Source: JAGPDF01 sp052035735
GTDB taxonomy: Bacteria > Acidobacteriota > Thermoanaerobaculia > Multivoradales > JAGPDF01
Direction: 5' to 3'
Assembly (NCBI GenBank): GCA_052035735.1
Contig: JBPOHI010000086.1
Span: forward strand, 1-64,000
Length of the DNA: 64,000 bases
Shown here one piece after another: positions 54,063 to 61,194 of the stretch. The position numbers and the translations under genes were made by a program. Each line of letters opens with the position of its first letter. Position 1 is the stretch's first letter. The notes below the pieces were generated by a model. The model was not told where the DNA came from and did no database searches. It saw only the letters and a program-made list of their open reading frames with translations.

Positions 54063-55052
54063 ATGACCGTCCTCATCGCCATCATCGTCGTCGCCCTGGT
54101 CTTCGACTTCCTCAACGGCTTCCACGACGCCGCCAATTCGATCGCGACCGTCGTCTCGACGCGCGTACTATCGCCGCAGCAGGCGGTCGCCTGGGCGGCG
54201 TTCTTCAACTTCGTCGCCGCGTTCGTGCTCGGCACCCACGTCGCCAAGACCATCGGCAAGGGGATGATCGACATTTCGATCGTCACCGCCCCGGTGATCC
54301 TCGCCGGTCTGCTGGGGGCGATCTTCTGGAACCTGCTGACCTGGTACTTCGCCATTCCGGTCTCCTCCTCGCACGCCCTGGTCGGCGGCTACGCCGGCGC
54401 TGCGATCGCCAAGGCCGGCTGGGGCTCGATCCTCTGGTCCGGGTGGACGAAGACCATCATCTTCATCGTGCTGGCGCCGACCATCGGCCTGCTCGTCGGA
54501 TTCCTGCTCATGGTCTCGGTGAGCTGGATCTTCCGCAACGCCCGCCACCACCGTGTCGACCGCTACTTCCGGCGCGCGCAGCTGGTCTCTGCGGCCCTCT
54601 ACAGCCTGGGCCACGGCGGCAACGACGCGCAGAAGACCATGGGGATCATCACCGGCCTGCTGGTCGCCTCCGGCACGCTGGCCAAGTTCGAGGTTCCGCT
54701 CTGGGTCATCCTGGTGAGCCACGCAGCCATCGCCTTGGGCACGCTCTTCGGCGGCTGGCGCATCGTCAAGACGATGGGCTCGCGGATCACCAAGCTGCAG
54801 CCCACCGGCGGATTCTGCGCCGAGACCGCCGGCGCACTGACGCTGGTCGGAGCGACCCTCGCCGGCATCCCGGTCTCGACGACGCACACGATCACCGGTG
54901 CCATCATGGGTGTCGGTGCAACCAAGCGCGTCTCGGCCGTAAAGTGGGGCGTCGCCGGTCGCATCGTCTGGGCCTGGGTGCTGACCATTCCGATCTCGGC
55001 GACGGTCGCCGCCCTGTGCTATCTGGTCGTGTCGCACTTCCTCGGCGCCTGA
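54063..55052 (+). CDS. pit: Low-affinity inorganic phosphate transporter Pit
   Basis: 329 residues, about ten membrane segments, in two halves each carrying the PiT signature: DFLNGFHDAANSIATVVSTRVL near the N-terminus and SLGHGGNDAQKTMGIITGLL at about 181-200. IPVSSSHALVGGYAGAAI and IPVSTTHTITGAIMGVGATK are the paired substrate-site motifs. It transports metal-phosphate complexes driven by the proton or sodium gradient. It is coupled to the upstream DUF47 gene. It is the only phosphate importer visible in the island. Confidence 0.96.
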   Translation: MTVLIAIIVVALVFDFLNGFHDAANSIATVVSTRVLSPQQAVAWAAFFNFVAAFVLGTHVAKTIGKGMIDISIVTAPVILAGLLGAIFWNLLTWYFAIPVSSSHALVGGYAGAAIAKAGWGSILWSGWTKTIIFIVLAPTIGLLVGFLLMVSVSWIFRNARHHRVDRYFRRAQLVSAALYSLGHGGNDAQKTMGIITGLLVASGTLAKFEVPLWVILVSHAAIALGTLFGGWRIVKTMGSRITKLQPTGGFCAETAGALTLVGATLAGIPVSTTHTITGAIMGVGATKRVSAVKWGVAGRIVWAWVLTIPISATVAALCYLVVSHFLGA

Positions 55053-55106
55053 TCCCGGCGCCGCCGCTTTCCCCGCCTTTCATTCTCTGATCCAATTCCG
55101 GGCACG

Positions 55107-56753
55107 ATGTGCCCGGCAACTCGCAAAGGCGGAGGCAGGGGGTCCGGCCGACTCGGCGACCAGCAGCGGGAGCGCGCCGGGGCTCCGCCGCACTCCGCCG
55201 CTCCGGGCAGGCTCGCGGCGATCGACATCGGCTCGAACTCGATCCACATGCTGGTCGTCGAGCGCGGTAGCACCGGTACGGGTGGCTACCGGGTTCTCGC
55301 GCGCGAGCGCGACATGGTGCGCCTCGGCAAGTCGGCGCTCGGCGACGGCGCCCTGTCGGGCAAGGCGATGCGCAAGGGGCTCGAGGCGCTGCTCAAGATG
55401 ACCACCCTGGCACGCCTCAAGGGGGCCAGCGAGATCGTCGCGGTGGCGACCAGTGCCGTCCGCGAAGCCGCGAACGGCGGCGAGTTCCTCGCCCAGGTGC
55501 GCGCGCTCACCGGCCTCGCGGTCCGTCTGCTCTCCGGCGAAGAGGAGGGCCGGTTGATCTTCCGCGCCGTGCGCCACGCGGTCGATCTGTCACGGGACAC
55601 CGTGGTGCTGGCGGACGTCGGAGGCGGTTCGACCGAGTGGTGCGTGGCGCGCAAGGGCGAGCTGCGCTCGGTGCAGAGCGTCCGGCTCGGTTCGCTGCGC
55701 TGCGCCGCCCTGATCGAGGGCGATCCGCCGCTCCCGCGCTCCGTCGAGCGCCTCCGGCGCGCCATCCGCGAGGAGCTCGCCCGTCTGAAGACACCGAAGC
55801 GCGTGGACCGCCTCGTCGCGACCTCGGGTACCGCCGCCTGCTGCGGCGATCTCGCCGATCTCGCCGCCGGGCGCGAGCGCGGCGCAATGATCGGAGGACT
55901 GCGCGAGCTGCGCCTTCGCGAGCTCGATGGCGTCGTCTCGGGACTTCGCACGATGACCGTCGCGGAGATCGCCGCCCTGCCCGCGGTGGGCGCGCCGCGG
56001 GCCGCCTCGATCCTGGCGGGCGCCGTTCTCCTGCAAGAGCTGGCGGCGAGAGCCGCGGTCGATCGCCTCTTCCTCTGCGACCGCGCCTTGCGCGAAGGGC
56101 TGGTGCTCGAGGCACTCGGAGCGCCGGCAGGCGAGGAGCCCGCCGGCGCCGAGGTGCGGCGCCGTCAGGTGCTCGACCTCGCGAGTCGCGCCCCGGGCAT
56201 GCTGGTGCACGCCCAACAGGTGGCGCGCCTCGCCATCCGGCTCTTCGACCTCGCCGCGCCGGTGCACAACCTCGGCGCCCGCGAGCGCGAGTGGCTCGAG
56301 TTCGCGGCGCTCCTGCACGACATCGGCCACTCGATCCACTTCGAGCGCCACCACAAACACAGCCACTACCTGATCACCACCGCGGATCTCGACGGTTTCG
56401 ATCCGCGCGAGATCGAGATCATCGCCGAGGTCGCGCGCTACCATCGCGGCGCCCCGCCGCGCGAGAAGCACCCGTCGTTCGCCGCGCTGCGACCGTGGCA
56501 GCAGCGGACCATCGAGAAGCTCACCGCACTGCTGCGCGTCGCCAATGCCCTCGACTGCACGCACGCGACGCGGGTCGTCGAGCTGCATGCCTCGCTCAAG
56601 GGGCGGCGTTCGATGGGGGTGGAGGTTCTGTCGCCGTTCGAAGTCGACCTGGAGCTCGAGTCGGCCCGCCAGCGAGCGATCCTGTTCGAGCGCGTCTTCG
56701 GACGTCGCCTGACCTTCCGCCAGGGCCTCAAGAAGCCGTCGCGACGGCGCTAA
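55107..56753 (+). CDS. Ppx/GppA phosphatase with C-terminal HD domain
   Basis: Exopolyphosphatase or guanosine pentaphosphatase, 548 residues. ASKHA-type ATPase fold: AAIDIGSNSIHMLVVE (about 37-52), VATSAVREAANGGEF, LLSGEEEGRLIFRAV and VLADVGGGSTEW. The C-terminal HD domain includes HAQQVARLAIRLFDL, LLHDIGHSIHFERHHKHSHYLI and a long basic end. This is the architecture of bacterial Ppx and GppA, and sequence alone does not decide between polyphosphate and pppGpp. The ppk-rich context favours polyphosphate. The first 35 residues (Gly/Arg-rich) are not conserved, so the true start may lie downstream. Confidence 0.9.
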   Translation: MCPATRKGGGRGSGRLGDQQRERAGAPPHSAAPGRLAAIDIGSNSIHMLVVERGSTGTGGYRVLARERDMVRLGKSALGDGALSGKAMRKGLEALLKMTTLARLKGASEIVAVATSAVREAANGGEFLAQVRALTGLAVRLLSGEEEGRLIFRAVRHAVDLSRDTVVLADVGGGSTEWCVARKGELRSVQSVRLGSLRCAALIEGDPPLPRSVERLRRAIREELARLKTPKRVDRLVATSGTAACCGDLADLAAGRERGAMIGGLRELRLRELDGVVSGLRTMTVAEIAALPAVGAPRAASILAGAVLLQELAARAAVDRLFLCDRALREGLVLEALGAPAGEEPAGAEVRRRQVLDLASRAPGMLVHAQQVARLAIRLFDLAAPVHNLGAREREWLEFAALLHDIGHSIHFERHHKHSHYLITTADLDGFDPREIEIIAEVARYHRGAPPREKHPSFAALRPWQQRTIEKLTALLRVANALDCTHATRVVELHASLKGRRSMGVEVLSPFEVDLELESARQRAILFERVFGRRLTFRQGLKKPSRRR

Positions 56754-57063
56754 TTCGCACTGTCACAAGGAGTTAACGCCGCACTCGGGAAGGAGTCCGA
56801 AAAGTGCTGCGGAAATTCCCCCCGCCGCCGCCCGGAAAGCCGCTGCGCGATTCGGGTCGACACCGCATAAGTGCTTTCTTTGCAGCGTTTCGAGCAATTG
56901 CACAAGAAACAGTGCAGAACGCTGAAAGGCGCAGTGCGAGCGCGCTTTCGAGACCTCTCAAGGGGCCTTTTCCACAGCCTTTTCCACCGCCGTTGCGGAG
57001 AACGCCGGGGACGCCCGCCGGCAGGCGCTCCGCGCCGTTGTACACTGCCTGAAGATCCGGTTC
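56754..57063 (+). promoter_or_regulatory. 310-nt leader region upstream of phoR with PHO-box-like element
   Basis: No gene is seen. CTGTCAC (56760-56766), AAGG and AGTTAAC (56771-56777) form a PHO-box-like pair with 11-bp spacing, 7 nt after the Ppx stop. AAAAGTGCTGCGGA (56800-56813), TTTTCCACA (56968-56976) and a CTTTTCC direct repeat (56967-56973, 56979-56985) echo the phoB leader; about 30 of 42 bases match between 56965-57006 and 46129-46170. A TACACT hexamer at 57041-57046 could be a -10 element. Confidence 0.5.
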
Positions 57064-58839
57064 ATGGCCTACTCCTTCGCCCCCAGACTCCGCCTCGCTC
57101 CGCTCTGGCCAGCCCTGGCTGCCCTCGCCCTGGCGGCGATTCTGGCGTCGATCCTGCTCCCCCGGACGCTCGCCGAAGCGGCTACCGCGCAATTGGCGCA
57201 GGAGACCCGCCTGCTCACTGCGGCGGTGCCGCATCCGGCCACCTTCGCTGGCCCGGATCTCGTCCTCGAGCAGCGGCTGCGGCAGCTCGTCGCCGGCACC
57301 GACTTCCGCATTACGGTCGTCGCTCTCGACGGCACCGTGCTCGCCGACAGCGACCGCCGCGACGACGAGCTCGCGGCGATGGACAACCACCGCTCTCGTC
57401 CGGAGATCGCTGCCGCGCTCGCGCGGGGAGAGGGCAGCGCCGTGCGCCACAGCGACACCACCGGGCACGACACGCTCTACGCCGCCCGGCTGGTACGCGA
57501 CGACGCCGGCCGCTCCTGGATTCTCCGCCTCGGCCAGCCCCTGTCGACGGTTTCCGCCCTCAATCGCCACCTGCGGCGGATCCTGATGCTCGCCGTCCTG
57601 GCCGCGCTGGCCCTGGTCGCGCTGCTCTCCTGGTGGCTGACTCGGGCGCTCTTCCGCCCGCTCGGCGAGTTGCTCGCCGCAGCGGACCTCATGGGGCGCG
57701 GCGACTACAGCACCCCATTCCGCGTGCCCGAGCAGCGCGAGTTGGCGCGCCTCGGCAACTCGCTCGCGCGCATCGCGCGTCACGCCGGCGAGCAGCTGCG
57801 CGCCGTCGAAGCGGAGCGCGATCACCTGCGAGCCACCGTGGCCGGGATGACCGAAGGTGTGCTGGTGACCGACGCGCGCGGCAAGGTGCGGCTGCTCAAC
57901 CCCGCGTTCTGCCAGATCTTCGGCGTACCGGCGAAGACCGTTCCCGCCGACGCCCTGGACCTCGCCCGCGAGCCCCGTCTGGTCGACCTCGTGCGCCAGG
58001 TCTTGGCCGACGGCGGCGAGCGCACCCTGCACCTCGAGCGCCTCGAACCGGTCCGTCGCACGCTCGCCCTCGCCGGAGCCTCTCTCGGAGCGGAAGAAGG
58101 GGCCGTCATCGTCGTACGCGACATCACCGAGTCGGAGCAGCTCAACCGCATGCGGCGTGACTTCGTGGCCAACGTCTCGCACGAGTTGCGCACGCCGCTG
58201 GCGGCGATCCAGGGCTACGCAGAGACGCTGAGCGACGGCGCGGTCGACGAGCGCGAGACCGCCCTGCGCTTCAGCCAGCGGATCGTCGAGCAGTGCCGCC
58301 GGCTGGGGGCGTTGCTCGCCGATCTCCTGACGCTCTCCCGCCTCGAGGGCAAGGAGCCGCTCGAGACCCTCGAGCCGGTCGACCTGCGGACGGTGGCCCG
58401 CGAGGCGATCGAGCTCGTCGCGGGACTCGCGGCGGCGAAACAGGTCACGGTCGAGCTCGAAGCGGGAGCGTCGCCGGTCGTTCCCGGCGATCCGGAGGGG
58501 CTTTTCCGCCTGTTCTCGAACCTGCTCGAGAACGCCGTCAAGTACAACCAGCCCGGAGGCCAAGTCGCCGTCGCGCTCGCCACCCGCGAACCGGCACCCG
58601 CGACGGCCGTCATCGAGGTCAGAGACACCGGCATCGGCATCCCGGGGTCGGCGCTGCCGCGCATCTTCGAGCGCTTCTACCGCGTCGACAAGGGCCGGGC
58701 GCGCGAAGAGGGGGGCACCGGCCTGGGCCTCGCCATCGTCAAGCACGTCGCCCAGGCGCACCAGGGGCGGGTCGAGGTCGAGAGCGAGCTCGGCAAAGGC
58801 TCGACGTTCCGCGTGCTGCTGCCGATCGAACGCCCCTAG
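57064..58839 (+). CDS. phoR: PhoR-like membrane sensor histidine kinase
   Basis: 591 residues. TM1 (about 15-38), an extracytoplasmic domain (about 39-170), TM2 (LMLAVLAALALVALLSWWL), a HAMP region, and a PAS-like domain (LRATVAGMTEGVLVTDARGKVRLLNPAFCQIFGV). The kinase core follows: H box FVANVSHELRTPLAAIQGYAE (His about 373), N box LFSNLLENAVKYNQPGG, G1 DTGIGIPG and G2 EEGGTGLGLAIVKHV. Layout and H box match PhoR, which phosphorylates PhoB. It is encoded 10 kb from phoB but within the same island. Confidence 0.85.
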   Translation: MAYSFAPRLRLAPLWPALAALALAAILASILLPRTLAEAATAQLAQETRLLTAAVPHPATFAGPDLVLEQRLRQLVAGTDFRITVVALDGTVLADSDRRDDELAAMDNHRSRPEIAAALARGEGSAVRHSDTTGHDTLYAARLVRDDAGRSWILRLGQPLSTVSALNRHLRRILMLAVLAALALVALLSWWLTRALFRPLGELLAAADLMGRGDYSTPFRVPEQRELARLGNSLARIARHAGEQLRAVEAERDHLRATVAGMTEGVLVTDARGKVRLLNPAFCQIFGVPAKTVPADALDLAREPRLVDLVRQVLADGGERTLHLERLEPVRRTLALAGASLGAEEGAVIVVRDITESEQLNRMRRDFVANVSHELRTPLAAIQGYAETLSDGAVDERETALRFSQRIVEQCRRLGALLADLLTLSRLEGKEPLETLEPVDLRTVAREAIELVAGLAAAKQVTVELEAGASPVVPGDPEGLFRLFSNLLENAVKYNQPGGQVAVALATREPAPATAVIEVRDTGIGIPGSALPRIFERFYRVDKGRAREEGGTGLGLAIVKHVAQAHQGRVEVESELGKGSTFRVLLPIERP

Positions 58840-58883
58840 CGCACGGCACTCCCTCCCCGGCGGTGCCGGCTCTCCCGCGGAGC

Positions 58884-58912
58884 CTGTCGCACGCCTGTCA
58901 CATTCACGTCGC
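58884..58912 (+). promoter_or_regulatory. PHO box upstream of the OprO/P-like porin
   Basis: Three half-sites in one 11-bp phase: CTGTCGC (58884-58890), CTGTCAC (58895-58901) and ACGTCGC (58906-58912). The first two form the best PHO box in the window, on the strand of the porin gene and 127 nt upstream of its ATG. A weak -10-like TATCTT lies at 58934-58939. Confidence 0.65.
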
Positions 58913-59027
58913 AGCTTCGCAGGCCGCCGCCGATATCTTGCTTTCCAAGCGCGGCGCCATTCCGAGCTCACCACTCCCGGCGTCACGACGGTTTTCTGAT
59001 CCGCCACCATCAAGGAGGAGTTTCGTC

Positions 59028-60386
59028 ATGCGTAAGTCCCTCGTTTTCGCCGCAGGTCTCTGCCTGCTCGCCCTCGGCCTCGCCGCGAGCGCCGTCGCCC
59101 AGCAGCCGTTGATGGGCCTCTACTACAACGAAGTCGAGAAGGACGGGCGGGTCTACGTCTTCAATACCCCCGAGCGCTTCGCCTCGTGGTCTGCCAGCGG
59201 CGAAATCGGAACCGCGGTCACGCTCGTTGGTCGGGCGGTAGATGGCAAGACCCTGGTCGCCGAGAACGAAACCGCGGTCGACCTCTACCTGTTCAAGCAC
59301 AACCTTCCCGGGTACGACCGGCCTTCGCCGAAACCCTACGCCCCCGCCTTCGACCTCTCGTGGAAGGACGGCAAGACGACGATCAAGTCGAAGAGTGCCG
59401 AGCTGAACATCTCGAACCGCATGCAGATCCGCTTCACCCACGAGGATCTCGACACCAACAGCTCCACCTCCAAGCCCGAGCGCGACAGCTTCCGCTTGCG
59501 GCGCATGAAGATGAAGTTCGATGGTTGGGCGTATACCAAGAACCTGACCTACGAGTTCCAGGCGAACTTCGCGGACTCCGCGAACATCCTCGAGGACGCG
59601 AACGTCAACTACGACTTCACCAAGGGCAACAAGGCGTTCATGATCAAGGCGGGTCAGTTCAAGGTGCCGTTCGGCCGCCAGGAGTTGACGTCCTCTGGAT
59701 CGCAGCAGTTCGTCGACCGCGCTGCGGTCTCGAACACCTTTGCTCGCGGACGCGACATCGGCGTGCAGCTCTGGGGCACGCCAGGCAACAGCAAGCTCGA
59801 CTGGCGCATCGGCGTCTTCAACGGCAACGGCCGCACCGTGTCGCGCAACGACAATGACGACCTGCAGCTGAACGCCCGCCTGGCCTGGCAGCCGTTTGGC
59901 GATGTCAAGTACTCGGAGAGCGATTTCGAGTCCAGCGGGAACTTCCTTTTCGCGATTGCTGCCGACTACGAAGCCAACGTCAGGGAAGTCGCGGCCTCGG
60001 GGTCGGCAGTGGCCCACCAGAACGATCAGGAGATCATCGGCATCGACGTCGCCGCGAAGTTCGCCGGCTTCTCCTTCTACGGCGAGGTGTTCGACCGCTC
60101 GAACGACCGCAACAAGAACTTCTCCGACTTCGACGACGCCGGGATCATTCTGCAGGCTGGCTACTTCATCGTACCCAAGAAGTTCGAAGTCGCCCTTCGC
60201 GCGGCTGAGTTCGATCCCAACACCGACGTCAGCAACAACGAGCGCACCGAGAACGGCATCGCCTTCAACTGGTTCCCCAACAAGCACAACCACAAGCTGC
60301 AGGCGGACTACCGCCTGATCGAAGACAAGGGTCGCGCGAACTCTGACGACAAGGAGTTCCGGCTCCAGTACCAGCTCATCTTCTAG
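59028..60386 (+). CDS. OprO/OprP-like phosphate-selective porin
   Basis: 452 residues with a Sec signal peptide (1 to about 25, ending AVAQ). After an N-terminal 90-residue extension the barrel starts at about residue 110 with ISNRMQIRFTHEDLDTNSS and shows the porin O/P pattern: FRLRRMKMKFDGWAYTKNLTYEFQANF, IKAGQFKVPFGRQELTSSGSQQFVDRA, FARGRDIGVQLWG and WRIGVFNGNGR. It ends in an aromatic residue (LQYQLIF), the outer-membrane barrel-assembly signal. Family members take up phosphate, pyrophosphate or polyphosphate. AAGGAGG precedes the ATG by about 9 nt, and a PHO box and terminator bracket the gene. Confidence 0.9.
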   Translation: MRKSLVFAAGLCLLALGLAASAVAQQPLMGLYYNEVEKDGRVYVFNTPERFASWSASGEIGTAVTLVGRAVDGKTLVAENETAVDLYLFKHNLPGYDRPSPKPYAPAFDLSWKDGKTTIKSKSAELNISNRMQIRFTHEDLDTNSSTSKPERDSFRLRRMKMKFDGWAYTKNLTYEFQANFADSANILEDANVNYDFTKGNKAFMIKAGQFKVPFGRQELTSSGSQQFVDRAAVSNTFARGRDIGVQLWGTPGNSKLDWRIGVFNGNGRTVSRNDNDDLQLNARLAWQPFGDVKYSESDFESSGNFLFAIAADYEANVREVAASGSAVAHQNDQEIIGIDVAAKFAGFSFYGEVFDRSNDRNKNFSDFDDAGIILQAGYFIVPKKFEVALRAAEFDPNTDVSNNERTENGIAFNWFPNKHNHKLQADYRLIEDKGRANSDDKEFRLQYQLIF

Positions 60387-60401
60387 AATCTCCCTCGGGT
60401 T

Positions 60402-60441
60402 GGGGAGACCCTCTCTCCCGAGGGTCTCCCCTCTTTTTTTT
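60402..60441 (+). terminator. Rho-independent terminator after the porin gene
   Basis: Perfect 12-bp stem GGGGAGACCCTC (60402-60413) with GAGGGTCTCCCC (60420-60431), loop TCTCCC, followed by TCTTTTTTTT. It lies 16 nt after the porin stop and separates it from phoU. Confidence 0.96.
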
Positions 60442-60484
60442 GAATCCGTAGTAGGTTCCGCGTTCAGCTGGAGAAAGCGACCCC

Positions 60485-61162
60485 ATGGAACGTCATCGAG
60501 ACCAGGATTTCGAGCAGATTCGCCAGTCGCTCCTCCGCATGGGCGGGCTGGTCGAGAGGATGATCAGTGAAGCGATGGCGGCGCTGGTCGAGCGCGATCC
60601 GGCGCGTGCCCAGGCGGTGATCCGCACCGACAGCGAAGTCGACCAGCTCGAGAAGGAGCTCGACGACGCCTGCTACGCCGTGCTGGCGCTGCAACAGCCG
60701 ACGGCGATCGACCTGCGCTTCCTGGTCGCGGTGATGAAGATCTCCACCGACCTCGAACGCATGGGCGACTCGGCAGTCAACGTGGCGCAGGCGGTGGAGG
60801 TGCTGAACCAGGAGCCGCCGCTCAAGCCCTACATCGACCTGCCTCGCCTGGCGGTGATCACCCAGGAGATGGTGCGCGACGCCCTCGACAGCTTCGTCCG
60901 CCGCGACGCCCGCGCCGCCTTCGAGGTCTGCCGGCGCGACGACGAGGTCGACGCGCTCTACCGCCAGCTCTTCCGCGAGCTCCTCACCTACATGATGGAG
61001 GATCCGCGGACGGTGGCGCGGGCGCTGCATCTACTGCTCATCGCGCGCAACTACGAACGCATCGCCGATCATGCCACCAACATCGGCGAGGATGTCGTCT
61101 TCTACGTCGAGGGGCGCGACATCCGCCACCTCACGCCGGCAGACATCGCAGAGCGCAGGTAG
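60485..61162 (+). CDS. phoU: Phosphate-specific transport system accessory protein PhoU
   Basis: 225 residues, two PhoU repeats of three helices: DQDFEQIRQSLLRMGGLVERMISEAM at the N-terminus, with metal-binding-type motifs DSEVDQLEKELDDACYAVLAL and RRDDEVDALYRQLF, and LLIARNYERIADHATNIGEDVVFYVEGRDIRH at the end. PhoU normally connects PstSCAB to PhoR and represses the Pho regulon when phosphate is plentiful. No pst genes are present here. The gene follows a strong terminator and has only 43 nt of its own upstream space. Confidence 0.95.
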   Translation: MERHRDQDFEQIRQSLLRMGGLVERMISEAMAALVERDPARAQAVIRTDSEVDQLEKELDDACYAVLALQQPTAIDLRFLVAVMKISTDLERMGDSAVNVAQAVEVLNQEPPLKPYIDLPRLAVITQEMVRDALDSFVRRDARAAFEVCRRDDEVDALYRQLFRELLTYMMEDPRTVARALHLLLIARNYERIADHATNIGEDVVFYVEGRDIRHLTPADIAERR

Positions 61163-61194
61163 CGTCCATCTCCTGACCCGCGCAACTGCTTCGA

